Below are positions 33,222-43,797 of a stretch of 58,603 nt of DNA, in pieces; position 1 is the first letter of the stretch; each line of letters opens with the position of its first letter. The translations under genes and the position numbers were made by a program. The stretch spans positions 1-58,603 of the IMG/VR virus record IMGVR_UViG_3300030110_002778; one strand, 5' to 3'. This DNA comes from a virus. The notes under the pieces were generated by a model. The model was not told where the DNA came from and made no database searches. It saw only the letters and a program-made list of their open reading frames with translations.

Positions 33222-35237
33222 ATGTCAAAGCAAGCGTTTAACAGTAAGGGCTTTATGTTCTTGTCTCCATACTATGGTAAATCTAAAACTACAGAGATTT
33301 TAAATAGAGGATTGGAGTTAGATAAAATTAATGCTGCTAGAAAGAAAAAATTAACTGACGCAAAGGCTCCTAAGCCTAATAACTGGCAACCCTCTAAAAA
33401 TACTAATAAAGTTCACGCTAAATTCTCAAATGCTTTTAATAATGTAGTTTCCCAAAACTATGACTGGGCGGTATCTCAGGGTCAGCAATTAAACAAAAAC
33501 CATGAAGACTATAATCCTCAAGCTTATGCTACATGGATGAAAATGAAAAATGAGGAAACTCAATTAGCTAAATTTTTTAATGACCAAATAGCAGAGGTGG
33601 ATGCTTTTCAAGAACAGTTTTCTGAAACTGATGAAGCAGGTAATCCTGTTTATGACCGTTCATCTTTAGCTTACGCTCCACTTGATGTTACACTTTCTGA
33701 TTGGGAGCAACAAAAAAGAATGTTTGGAAGTGGAGAATGGGAATCAGATTATTTTAAAGACCAACAAATATTACGTGGTGAGGATGGTTTACCTATACCA
33801 ATGAATGATGGAACAAATAGATTACAAACAGTAAACGGAACTCCAGTAAAAGGTTATGATGGTTTTGGGGAGGTTATTGAAGATTCAAGAAATGAAAGAT
33901 TGGTTTATAATATGAGGTGGGATGCTGTTAACAACATGAATCCTAATGATTGGACAACAAACCCAAGTAATGGAGAGATTTTTTACAAAGGAGGTGATTA
34001 CCATAATAACCCTGATTTTGACTTTGGAGAAACTTTATATAAAAAGAACTTTATGGGTAATCCAACTACAGCTTTTCTTAAAGATATGCCAGCATGGAAA
34101 GAGGGTGATGTTCACGCAAAGAGCGGTAGAATAAAAACATCTTTTTTAAAAGACTTTGCTAATCAAGTAAACGCAAGTTTAAATTATAGAACAGAAACTG
34201 TAGGAGGAGAGAAACAACAGAATTTTAAAAATACTTTTGCTCCTAAAATGTATAATCATTATGCTAATGAATATTTTAATGAGCAAGGAAATCAAAACCC
34301 TAGCGCTGCTACTGTAATGAATATGACCACAAATGCAGATAAAGCTAGATTAGAGCCTAATCAAAAGTGGACAGCGTTTATACAAGCTATGGGATGGGAT
34401 GAAGATGGAAGTGGTTATGGAGACTATACTTTCCAAAACTATGTTTTATACAAAACAATGGATGAGTATTTAGACCAACTAGGAACCAAGAATCCAATAG
34501 ACAATGCAAATGAAGCTGAAATGTTTACTAGGTTTTTTAACTTCCCTACAAACAAACTTGGAAACACTTCTTATGGTGTTTATGGTCTGGGTGGTAGAGG
34601 TGAAGACTCTGATTACACAGATACTCCTACGCAAGAATATGGATATAATAATATATACAACCACGGTAAAAAAATATCTACTCAGTTTAGTATTCAGCCT
34701 AATGAAAACCAAAAACCTAATGTATATATAGAGGGCTTCCCTACTCCTTTTTCTAGAAATGGTCAAAGTTTAATAGCAGATATTGGCGGATTAAATATAA
34801 CATTAGAGGGCTCTTGGCAAAATATACAAGGAATGGTATTAAGAGAAACAGAAGCTGGAACTGGAAACATGCAGTTTGTACCAGCTGGCTCTGATTATGA
34901 TAATGATGATACATACGTACCTATGGTTAAAATGTTAGTTAAGAGTGACCAAATTAGCAGACTAATGGAGAAGTATCAAGAAAAAGCTGGAGGTGAAGAT
35001 GGCATGAGTGATGAAGACGCTGAACTTTATGATGTATTAAAGAAATTACAAGATAGCGGTAATCACGCTACAATATGGGTTCCTTTTTATGATGTGTATG
35101 ACCGTAAGGCAACAGATATAGGTAGTGACTTCTACAACTCTAAAGGAGGTAGACATGTTAGAAAATTCAATGAGTATTTAGGTGGCCTTTCGGACAATAC
35201 AGGTGCAGGGTCTGTAAACCTTGAAGACGAAATGTAA
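33222..35237 (+). CDS. Probable internal virion / ejection protein
   Basis: 671 aa, not recognised. Asn/Asp/Gln-rich mixed protein without signal peptide, membrane segment or enzyme motif. It starts MSKQAFNSKGFMFLSPYYGK and is separated from its neighbours by 2 and 21 bp. In podophages the middle of three internal-core genes (compare T7 gp15) sits here, which supports a core or ejection role. Confidence 0.6.
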   Translation: MSKQAFNSKGFMFLSPYYGKSKTTEILNRGLELDKINAARKKKLTDAKAPKPNNWQPSKNTNKVHAKFSNAFNNVVSQNYDWAVSQGQQLNKNHEDYNPQAYATWMKMKNEETQLAKFFNDQIAEVDAFQEQFSETDEAGNPVYDRSSLAYAPLDVTLSDWEQQKRMFGSGEWESDYFKDQQILRGEDGLPIPMNDGTNRLQTVNGTPVKGYDGFGEVIEDSRNERLVYNMRWDAVNNMNPNDWTTNPSNGEIFYKGGDYHNNPDFDFGETLYKKNFMGNPTTAFLKDMPAWKEGDVHAKSGRIKTSFLKDFANQVNASLNYRTETVGGEKQQNFKNTFAPKMYNHYANEYFNEQGNQNPSAATVMNMTTNADKARLEPNQKWTAFIQAMGWDEDGSGYGDYTFQNYVLYKTMDEYLDQLGTKNPIDNANEAEMFTRFFNFPTNKLGNTSYGVYGLGGRGEDSDYTDTPTQEYGYNNIYNHGKKISTQFSIQPNENQKPNVYIEGFPTPFSRNGQSLIADIGGLNITLEGSWQNIQGMVLRETEAGTGNMQFVPAGSDYDNDDTYVPMVKMLVKSDQISRLMEKYQEKAGGEDGMSDEDAELYDVLKKLQDSGNHATIWVPFYDVYDRKATDIGSDFYNSKGGRHVRKFNEYLGGLSDNTGAGSVNLEDEM

Positions 35238-35258
35238 ATTATAATTAAAATTAAATAA

Positions 35259-38200
35259 ATGCAAGACGATAACGGATATAAAATTTTAGACACTCTCTTA
35301 AAAACTAAAAAGGCTAAAGAGAATGACTTATCTATGACTCCAGACCAAATGTATAAATACGCTGAGCCTTATGGTGATGATTACGATGGTCTTCTTAGAG
35401 GCTTTGCTAAAGAGTTCTATGATAAAGAATTGACAGATGACTTTGTCAATGGAGTTCTTAAAAGTTTTTACGATGATGGTTACATATCGGTAAAAAAAAA
35501 ATCCAAAAACCAAGAAAACCAAAATCCACCTATGGATTCTACATCAGGTTTGGACGATGGTGTTTCGGATTCTGGAAACCAGAATAATGAAATAACTGGA
35601 GACCCTATACAGGATAGTTATTTTTATGGATTTGAACATAATTTACCATTACAAGATGATGATAATAGTTGGCCTTGGAAAAAAATAGAATATGACCAAG
35701 ACAGACACATCTCCTTTAACTACGAGAATGGAGACTACTATATAAATGGAAAATTAGCCACAGAAGAAGAGATTACGGGCTTTTCTATAGAAGACTATGA
35801 ACAAGCTTGGGTAAATAGTTACAATGAAATGTGGCAAGGTGTACCTAAAACTGAGACTCAGTTAATAAGTAAAGATTATGGTATATTTAAAGATATTGAT
35901 TCAAACACACCAGGTATAAGGATAAATCATCCTGCTCAAATAAAATATTCTATTGATGGAAACTTTGATGTACAAGCTAATACTGGTCAAGCTTACATTA
36001 ACAACGAAATTGGTCAAGTAAACCAATACACTAAAAACAGCATACCCTCTTTTGATATTATATCTTCTTTAGGTAATGGAGATTCTTATAAACATTTTTA
36101 TGAAACCAAAACTTATAAAAATGTGTATGATGATAAAATAAAAAGCCATGAAGTAAAAAACCCTTATTATGAAGATGGAAATTACAATATATCCAATCTT
36201 GATAATATGATGGGAGACCTGTTTTATTCAAACACTGAGTTTGATAAAAACTTTAAAAGAATAAACGAAATAGTTAAAACTTTAAATGACGATAAAAACA
36301 AAAAGTTTTCTGAAAGAAAATATTATGACTACACATCAGAGCCCGCTGGTGGTTTTGATAAAGCTGTAGGTGAAAGAGAGCACACATTATATCAAGGTAG
36401 TTTAAATGAAGAAGGGGAAAAATTGTATGAAGAGCTTGTTGGTTATTATCAAGAATTAGAAAATAATATTCTAGATGCAGAGCTTGCTGTACTTATGTCA
36501 AAAGAGCAATTTTTTCACAGCTCTAACCCAGGGGGAAACCCATTTGCTGACAATGTAGTATTAGGAGACCCTATTATAAATGACACCTTTATGTCTGGTA
36601 TAGGTGAAGAAAGTTCTGTAGCAAATGATGTTATGTCTTATTATTTATCTTCCGAGGGAGATAAGTTTAGCCCTGTTGGTAGATTTTTAAAAAATGAGTC
36701 TGATAGAAGGGGTTTAAGTAAAACGATGCACTTAGCCGAATATTTAAGTCTTATTAAAAACGATGACCAATTACAGAAATTTTATGATGAGGTTGAGCTG
36801 TATATGGATGATAGTGAATTGATGTTTTTGAAAACCGACAGAAAAGGTTGGGGAAAAACAGCAGAAGAAGAGGAGTTTAAGTTGTTTTATTTAAATAGAA
36901 AATGGATAAATTCTACAGAAGAAGAAAGGCCTAAAATAGAAAAAGAAATAGAAGAGTTAAGGGCTACTATGGACTGGATAGGCTCAGAGATGTTTGATAT
37001 TGATGGAAGTAGAATTAATAAACCTGATTACGAAAAAATGCCTGAGTCTGATAAACAAAGGATAGATAAGTTTACATCAGAGTTTAATGCTGTTTACGAA
37101 GAAATAGCTGGTAATACAGATAGAACAGAGCTTCTAAGTCTATATCACCAAGTGGCCTCAGAAAAAAGATACTTAAGTAACTTAAAAAATAGCTATAAAG
37201 TAACCCTTGATAATGGGGTGTCCATATCAATGGATGAGCTTGTAAATAATATTCGTGAGTGGATGTTAGAGACATCTAAAGAAAGCACTTTTATTAAAGA
37301 TATTATATCAGCTCCAGCTAATGCTCTTAAGGATATTGCGGTATATTTTTTAGGAGAAGGGGCTAATGCAGAAATTGACAACCTCGAATATACAGATAGA
37401 GATAGAAAAAGAATAGCTGATTTATTTGAAAACTACCAAGAACATGAAGAGACTTTAAACACAAGGCTATTGGCTTTAGGTAGATTTTTATTTTTAAACT
37501 CAGACCCAGGCACCATAGATGAGGCAAAGAGAGATGGATACTTTAGGGAGAATGCTTTCGGTGAGGGTTTAGTAGAAGGGCTTTTTAATTTAGCGCCATG
37601 GAACTGGGAGACCATGGGTCAAGAAAGATATGATTACGAAAGTAGTAGAGATATTTTACAAGACATGATAACCACAGCAGAGGAATTAGGATATGAACTA
37701 ACGGAAGACCAAAAGAAAGCAGCAGAGCAAAGTATAGCATCTCAGGTTATGTATGGAACAGGTAGCGCCATACCTTTAATTGTAGCTATTTCAGTTGCTA
37801 CAGGACCGCTTTCTGGATACTTAATAAGAAGTGGTGTTGGGGCTGGCTCTAGAGGTATGTCCTGGGCCCGTTCACGTTTAGGTAGCACATCAACATGGGT
37901 TAAAAATGTTGCAAAAGTAGACAGTAATAAAGCGGCTTATTATGTAACACGTAAAGCTATTCAAGACTCTGGTAAAATGGGTCAATTCACATTTAGATTT
38001 GCAGAAGAAATTGCTAAAGGTTACATGAGTTTTGAGATGGCTGGAGCTCACGGTGAAATGGGGGCTGGTATCCACGGTGGTACAGTTTTATTTCAATCTA
38101 TATTTCCTCAAACAAAATTATCTAGAAAGATATTGTGGAGTGATGATTGGAATACATCTTTAAAACCTAAAGATTTAAAATTAGTTCAAAGAGGAGAACA

Positions 38201-41200
38201 GGTTGGGGTGTATGACTGGATAGATGACGCAGGTAATATAGTAAAATCTTTTAAGCCATCTATAGCAGATATTCCTAAGGCTACTGTGTTTACTGAAAAA
38301 GGAATGCAGTTTCTTGCTAACACAACAGGTGGTACTTTTGGTATGTACCTGGGTGAGATTTTTCAACACTGTGCTGATAATGGCATTGATTTAGAAGCTA
38401 TTGGTAGAGACGTTTTTGGTATAAGTATGGAGGGTGAAGAAGGTAGGGCTATTGAAAAATTACTTGTGACCACATATATGTCTGCTCTTTTTTCTGGATT
38501 TCAAGCTGTAAAAACAAATAGTGTATGCGAGAGAGCTTTAGTAAATATGTCTTTAAATCCAAAGGTTCCAGAACAAACTAGAAATGAGATAAAGCATTAC
38601 TTGGATATGTTTGAATACTACAAAGGAAATCAATCTTTTCAAGGAAACAGATATAACAATATGTCTGCTAAACAAATTTTTGAGAACGACCCTTTTGCTT
38701 CTTTGTATAACATTGAAATAGATAAAAATGGTAATGTTGCGCCCAAAGACAATAACGTTAACAATGGGTATTTTACTAAGGAAAGCTTTAAGTTTAACAA
38801 AGATAAAAATATTTATGAGGCAGAAATGCCAGACTCCAATGTTAAGTTTATGATAAAAAGAAACTCTAAAAAAAATGGAGGGGAATTTTACATAGAAGTT
38901 GGTGGTGAAAAACAAATTTTAGGTAAAAACCTAACTGAAGCTACTAAATATTTAAATGATTTTATACTTCAAAGAGAAAAAGGCATCATAGACACTCAAG
39001 ACCCTAGAGCTGGAATGTTTGAGCAAATAAGGTCTTTTAATAGGGAATCTGTAAACAAAGAACAGGCCTCACAGCATAAGAGTAAAAAAATATCTGTATT
39101 TAATGATATGGCTGGTAATATGCTAGGTAAGGATGGATACATGTTAAAGTTGTTTCCAGAGTTAAGGGTAGAAATAAAACCAGAAAGAAAAGAAGGCGCT
39201 TATGAATGGGGCGTGCAATCTATTGAAATAGAGCAAGCTATATCTAATTATAAAAATAGTATTAAAGAAATATTAATAAGAAATCCACACCTAGATGTAG
39301 TTACTTATCAACAAGGAGGGAAAACTTATATAGAATTAATGGCTAGAACTGAAAGTATTTCAAACGCACAAAGACTAGCTAAACAATATAATATTGGAAA
39401 CATATTAAACTTAAAAGATGGTAAAGATATAAAGGTAGAAATCAATGGTCCAGATATAAATAATTCTAAAACAGAAAGCATATATGATAAAAAATCTAAC
39501 ATGTATGACTTTACTAAATCTGGATTAAGTGGTATAGATAAAAACAACTCATACTTTGGTAAAAGTATAATAGATAGAGTAACTGATGTTGCTGATATGA
39601 CCTTTATACAAACGCAAAGAGCTGGGGCTATTAAAAATATAGATGGAATATTAACAAATTTAAGTAATTCTAAAACGGGTCTTAACCCAAATACTAGCAA
39701 AAAATTCTGGAGCACTCTGCAAAAAGAATTAAAGAACGAAGATAATCTATCAATGGTAGATGCGTATAATAAAACTATTGAGATACTAAGAGAGAAGGGT
39801 GTAAGTAAAAAGTTCTTAGACCAAATGGAATATGTAGGGGCTGAGAAAATGTTAAATTCAGTAACCCCATATCAAACTAGAATAGATTTTGACCCTAATT
39901 TATTAAGAACTGATGGAATGGTTTATGACTTAAATCAAATGTTTTCTTATAGAGAAGCTCCTCCAGGAAAAACAAACACTAAACAAAGTAATTTATTTGA
40001 GTTAGATATTAATGGAAATATTGTAAGAAAAGATAAACAAACAATATATGAGTCAATTAATGAGTCTCTAAATAATAGATATAACCTACGGCAAGCCGTC
40101 AAATTTCTTCCAGAAAAAATGTGGGAAATGATTGGAAAAAACTTTTGGACAAGGGACAAGGCTTTTAAAGATGCTTTTAAATATAATAACAGATGGTTTC
40201 AGGGCATGTATGATAAAGTGTATAAAGACAATCCACAGCTAGCGGCATATTTAAAAAACTTGGGTAATCAAACTATAATGTTTAAGGAAAACTCAGCAGG
40301 TTCTTCTGGTATAACAAAAATAGAAACATTTAAAATGAGACAAATGTTTGCTAAAATGACGGCACCAGAATTAAGGTTGTTTGAAAACATTATGTTTAAT
40401 AGGCATGTTATAAGTATGGATAAAGCTAGAGATTCTAAGAAAGTAGACTTAGATAAAACTATAGCTCAAATAAACCTTCTTCTAAAATCTAACGCTATTC
40501 CTAGGCCTAAAGCTGAAATAGAGTCTTTAGTAGAAAAAGCAAAAGCAGAGGCGGAGAGCATGGGTATGGTTTTACAAGACCCATCTTTCATTTATTCAGG
40601 TAAAAAAGGTTATGGAGAATATAGTCTTTCTACAAAAGAAAATATATTAATAGAGAAATCTCAATTACTAGAGAATGGTAATATAGATGTACAACTACAC
40701 ACAAAAAACATTGATGGAAAGTTAATAACAGAAACTCCTTGGAGATTAAAACATGGTGATAAAGGAGAGATTGTTCAATTAGAACAGGCTTTAATTTTTA
40801 TGGAGCAATCCAAAGAACTTCATAATGGAAAAACTAATGAAGGTAAAAGTGGTAATATAAATATTTTTGACAAATACAATACTCTAAGCTTTGATAAAGT
40901 GAATGCTAAAGTTGATAAATACTTTGAGCACTTTCAATATATTGCTAGAAAAATGTATGACTCAGGTATTATAAATAAAGATGCTTACGAAACAATGATT
41001 TCTAGAGAGTATTTACCTAGAGAATTTGTTGATTATGTATCTACATTAAAAAATGGAACAACTAGCGGTGGAAACGTAGAAAATATCTTTGAGCCCTTAC
41101 AATCTTTAAAAGGTGGCTTTGACAACGGCCCTTTAAATATGGATGCTAAAAACATGGTGTTAAACAAAAACGCTGCTGTAAATACTATGATTTGGCAAAA

Positions 41201-43778
41201 CAATGTAAGGAGAAGTATTGCTGATAATTTAATATATCAAGAAAAGCTTGCATCTAAATATGGAAAACCTAATGAGTATAAAGACTTTGGTTTTATGTTT
41301 GATAAGACAAAAAATCAAACCTTAGAAAGCAGAGCAAAAGAATTAGGTATAGACAAAGATTTAATAAAAGATTATATAGAGATAGAATATAGGATTAATG
41401 GAGAATCTAAAACATTTGCTTTACATAAAGATATGCATGGTAGTATGATTAAAAGTAATTTTTGGTCTAGGTTTCCAGCTGCTCAAAAACTAATTGAAAT
41501 TGCATCAGGAAGTACGGCAACAAGAATGACTACTACTATTTTAGAATGGTCGTTTATGCCTGTTAACTTTATAAGAGACTCCCAAAATATATTATTTAAC
41601 AGAAATATTTATTCTCCTCATATTCCTGAGGCAATTAGAAATTACACTGGAGACATTAATAATGTTGCTGGTGCGGCATTCTCATTTAATAAATCTGCAA
41701 ATCCACTAATACAAAAATATTATCAAAGGGGAGGGGCTCTTGATTTTTTATCTTTAGAAGGTAGAAGAATAGGCACCGAAGAAAGCCCGTTTTTAAGTTA
41801 TGGGTGGTATCAAAAAATGAAAAAAAATAATAGTTGGTTATTCGAGGCGGATAGAGTTCTTTCAAACGCCAATAAAAAAACATTTGATGCTTTGACTTAC
41901 CTTGGTGAGTCTAGTGAGTTGTTAACGAGATTAGCTGTTTTTGAGAGACAAATTACAAATAGAACAAAAGAATTTGAGCAACAATACAAAAGAAAACCTA
42001 ATGAAAAAGAATTAATTGAAATAGAACAATTTGCAGCCAACGATGCTAGAAACAATATTGACTTTAGTCAAGGTGGTACTATTACAAAATTCTTAGATTC
42101 TTTTATACCTTACACAAACGCAAGTGTTCAAGGTTTTAGAGTTTTCTCCAAAAACATGATTAAAAACCCTAAGCAAACTGCTTATAAATATGCTCAATTT
42201 GCATCTTATGTTGGAGGTTTACAAATGTATAATTGGCAAACTTATCCTGATGAAATGCAAAAATTATGGGAGGACCGACCTTATGAGTTTATGAACAACC
42301 ATGTTTTCTTTTTACCATATAAGGATAAAGCTGGAAACCCAATGTATATAAAGTTAGCAAAAGAACATTCTCAATTAGGTATGTCTGCTATGATTGAAGG
42401 ATATATAGCTGAGGCTTTCACAGGCACAAATTATGTTACTCAGGGAGATTATGGTGTTTTTGTAAGTGAAGAAAATAAAAACTTGTTACAAAAATCTATT
42501 CAATCTGGAACTCCATTTGGAGCAGGACTTGATGTATTAAATTTTGATATGTTTTATGATATACCTTTATTTAAAGGAATGAGGGGTTATCAAGATAATT
42601 GGGACTCCTTCAGACACAGAAGAATTTATTACAAAGACGAACAAGACCATAATGCAGATTTATCAATAGAGTATAACCAACCTGGTTCTTATAATGCCAC
42701 AAATCCTATGTTTAAAGATTTAGCAACTGGCCTAGAGATGATTACTGGAAGTGATATATCCCCATCAAGATTACAATATATGCTAGAAGCTTTTGGTGTT
42801 AAGGGTTCTATATTTGAGGGGGGGATGTTTGGTTACAATGAGTTTTTTGACCAACCAAACGCCAACGAACTCAAATATACTGTAGACGGAATGATTGAAA
42901 TGGGATTACTGGACGCTCTTGGTCAAAAATCTTATAATAAGATTATTGGTAGCGTTGATATGAATGCAGAGTCAAGCGAAATAACACTGGATTGGCAAAG
43001 ACAACTACAGGAGAGTGAGAAGCTTAATAATACTGTTAGAGAATTAGAAAATAAAAACATTAGATACCTTACAAATGAATATTTAAATATTTACAAGAAA
43101 AAAGGTAAGCCTGGTTTTAAAGATGACCCAAGGACTTTAGATGTGGATGAGTTTGAAGAAATTTTAAAAGAAAAGAGATTGCAACTAGAGAATTATTTTC
43201 TCAGTAGGTATAAAGAGGTTGATGGCATAACCATTGAACAGTTGACAAAAAACATGGACCGTATTATAAATAACTGTCAAGAAGAAGCTATGTTAATCTC
43301 TTCTGGAGTTACTTATGACATAAGAGATATAAGAGATATAAAAAACTTTGACCCTGAGCAAGCTGCGGAAAAATTCTACGCCTTAATGAACTCAGTTAGC
43401 CCACTTAGGCAAGAAGAGTTAATGAGACAAGCTACTATTTGTAATTTATTCACTGGTAAAAAAGGTTCAAAAACATTTGAAAAAACTTTTTATTCACTAA
43501 ACGAATACGGGTGGGAAGCTTATAGAAAAGATTTAACCGAACAAGAAAGATATGTTCTAGATGTTCAAGCTGCTATTTTAAAAGATAGAAAATATGAGGA
43601 AATGTGGCTACAAGGACTGGTCTCTGTTCAGGGGGGTATTAGTTTAAATAAAGTTCAGCTTATAGCGCCTTGGCATGAACTGGCAGAAGAGAGTATGGAT
43701 GAAAATGGTAATATAGACAAAGAAAGATTAATGGAAATAGCCAAACAATATATTGAGTTGGAGTTTGGAAATGAATAA
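35259..43778 (+). CDS. Giant polyvalent / ejection protein (LPD38-like C-terminal region)
   Basis: 2839 aa, the largest gene. The N-terminal ~800 residues are acidic and helical. A hydrophobic stretch near 830-865 (GSAIPLIVAISVATGPLSGY, LIRSGVGAG) could insert in a membrane. Around residues 2180-2350 the series FDALTYLGESSELLTRLAVF, NDARNNIDFSQGGTITKFLD and FIPYTNASVQGFRVF resembles the LPD38 domain of phage polyvalent proteins. No DxDGD RNA-polymerase motif was seen. It probably is packaged and ejected, like T7 gp16. The early hydrophobic region fits passage through the cell membrane. Only the LPD38-like part is recognised. Confidence 0.65.
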   Translation: MQDDNGYKILDTLLKTKKAKENDLSMTPDQMYKYAEPYGDDYDGLLRGFAKEFYDKELTDDFVNGVLKSFYDDGYISVKKKSKNQENQNPPMDSTSGLDDGVSDSGNQNNEITGDPIQDSYFYGFEHNLPLQDDDNSWPWKKIEYDQDRHISFNYENGDYYINGKLATEEEITGFSIEDYEQAWVNSYNEMWQGVPKTETQLISKDYGIFKDIDSNTPGIRINHPAQIKYSIDGNFDVQANTGQAYINNEIGQVNQYTKNSIPSFDIISSLGNGDSYKHFYETKTYKNVYDDKIKSHEVKNPYYEDGNYNISNLDNMMGDLFYSNTEFDKNFKRINEIVKTLNDDKNKKFSERKYYDYTSEPAGGFDKAVGEREHTLYQGSLNEEGEKLYEELVGYYQELENNILDAELAVLMSKEQFFHSSNPGGNPFADNVVLGDPIINDTFMSGIGEESSVANDVMSYYLSSEGDKFSPVGRFLKNESDRRGLSKTMHLAEYLSLIKNDDQLQKFYDEVELYMDDSELMFLKTDRKGWGKTAEEEEFKLFYLNRKWINSTEEERPKIEKEIEELRATMDWIGSEMFDIDGSRINKPDYEKMPESDKQRIDKFTSEFNAVYEEIAGNTDRTELLSLYHQVASEKRYLSNLKNSYKVTLDNGVSISMDELVNNIREWMLETSKESTFIKDIISAPANALKDIAVYFLGEGANAEIDNLEYTDRDRKRIADLFENYQEHEETLNTRLLALGRFLFLNSDPGTIDEAKRDGYFRENAFGEGLVEGLFNLAPWNWETMGQERYDYESSRDILQDMITTAEELGYELTEDQKKAAEQSIASQVMYGTGSAIPLIVAISVATGPLSGYLIRSGVGAGSRGMSWARSRLGSTSTWVKNVAKVDSNKAAYYVTRKAIQDSGKMGQFTFRFAEEIAKGYMSFEMAGAHGEMGAGIHGGTVLFQSIFPQTKLSRKILWSDDWNTSLKPKDLKLVQRGEQVGVYDWIDDAGNIVKSFKPSIADIPKATVFTEKGMQFLANTTGGTFGMYLGEIFQHCADNGIDLEAIGRDVFGISMEGEEGRAIEKLLVTTYMSALFSGFQAVKTNSVCERALVNMSLNPKVPEQTRNEIKHYLDMFEYYKGNQSFQGNRYNNMSAKQIFENDPFASLYNIEIDKNGNVAPKDNNVNNGYFTKESFKFNKDKNIYEAEMPDSNVKFMIKRNSKKNGGEFYIEVGGEKQILGKNLTEATKYLNDFILQREKGIIDTQDPRAGMFEQIRSFNRESVNKEQASQHKSKKISVFNDMAGNMLGKDGYMLKLFPELRVEIKPERKEGAYEWGVQSIEIEQAISNYKNSIKEILIRNPHLDVVTYQQGGKTYIELMARTESISNAQRLAKQYNIGNILNLKDGKDIKVEINGPDINNSKTESIYDKKSNMYDFTKSGLSGIDKNNSYFGKSIIDRVTDVADMTFIQTQRAGAIKNIDGILTNLSNSKTGLNPNTSKKFWSTLQKELKNEDNLSMVDAYNKTIEILREKGVSKKFLDQMEYVGAEKMLNSVTPYQTRIDFDPNLLRTDGMVYDLNQMFSYREAPPGKTNTKQSNLFELDINGNIVRKDKQTIYESINESLNNRYNLRQAVKFLPEKMWEMIGKNFWTRDKAFKDAFKYNNRWFQGMYDKVYKDNPQLAAYLKNLGNQTIMFKENSAGSSGITKIETFKMRQMFAKMTAPELRLFENIMFNRHVISMDKARDSKKVDLDKTIAQINLLLKSNAIPRPKAEIESLVEKAKAEAESMGMVLQDPSFIYSGKKGYGEYSLSTKENILIEKSQLLENGNIDVQLHTKNIDGKLITETPWRLKHGDKGEIVQLEQALIFMEQSKELHNGKTNEGKSGNINIFDKYNTLSFDKVNAKVDKYFEHFQYIARKMYDSGIINKDAYETMISREYLPREFVDYVSTLKNGTTSGGNVENIFEPLQSLKGGFDNGPLNMDAKNMVLNKNAAVNTMIWQNNVRRSIADNLIYQEKLASKYGKPNEYKDFGFMFDKTKNQTLESRAKELGIDKDLIKDYIEIEYRINGESKTFALHKDMHGSMIKSNFWSRFPAAQKLIEIASGSTATRMTTTILEWSFMPVNFIRDSQNILFNRNIYSPHIPEAIRNYTGDINNVAGAAFSFNKSANPLIQKYYQRGGALDFLSLEGRRIGTEESPFLSYGWYQKMKKNNSWLFEADRVLSNANKKTFDALTYLGESSELLTRLAVFERQITNRTKEFEQQYKRKPNEKELIEIEQFAANDARNNIDFSQGGTITKFLDSFIPYTNASVQGFRVFSKNMIKNPKQTAYKYAQFASYVGGLQMYNWQTYPDEMQKLWEDRPYEFMNNHVFFLPYKDKAGNPMYIKLAKEHSQLGMSAMIEGYIAEAFTGTNYVTQGDYGVFVSEENKNLLQKSIQSGTPFGAGLDVLNFDMFYDIPLFKGMRGYQDNWDSFRHRRIYYKDEQDHNADLSIEYNQPGSYNATNPMFKDLATGLEMITGSDISPSRLQYMLEAFGVKGSIFEGGMFGYNEFFDQPNANELKYTVDGMIEMGLLDALGQKSYNKIIGSVDMNAESSEITLDWQRQLQESEKLNNTVRELENKNIRYLTNEYLNIYKKKGKPGFKDDPRTLDVDEFEEILKEKRLQLENYFLSRYKEVDGITIEQLTKNMDRIINNCQEEAMLISSGVTYDIRDIRDIKNFDPEQAAEKFYALMNSVSPLRQEELMRQATICNLFTGKKGSKTFEKTFYSLNEYGWEAYRKDLTEQERYVLDVQAAILKDRKYEEMWLQGLVSVQGGISLNKVQLIAPWHELAEESMDENGNIDKERLMEIAKQYIELEFGNE

Positions 43779-43793
43779 AAAACGTTATATTTG
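43764..43793 (+). promoter_or_regulatory. Promoter of the envelope cassette, inside the giant gene's end
   Basis: TTTG (43764-43767), 18 bp and TATATTTG (43786-43793), 4 nt before the ATG at 43798. It overlaps the last codons of the 2839-aa gene. This spacing decides the start of the next gene at 43798, which gives a clean signal peptide and a nearly leaderless mRNA. Confidence 0.75.
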
Positions 43794-43797
43794 TAAA

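Noticed and set aside
37084-41883. Many antisense frames of 60-130 aa in the giant gene
   Set aside because: AT-rich shadows without leaders, promoters or protein-like composition.
35259-43778. RNA polymerase (DxDGD) in the giant protein
   Set aside because: Scanning by eye found no DFDGD-type motif; crAss-like RNAP is therefore not supported.
43753-43797. Longer N-terminus of the barrel gene
   Set aside because: It would precede the signal peptide and lies in the promoter; ATG at 43798 gives a normal signal sequence.
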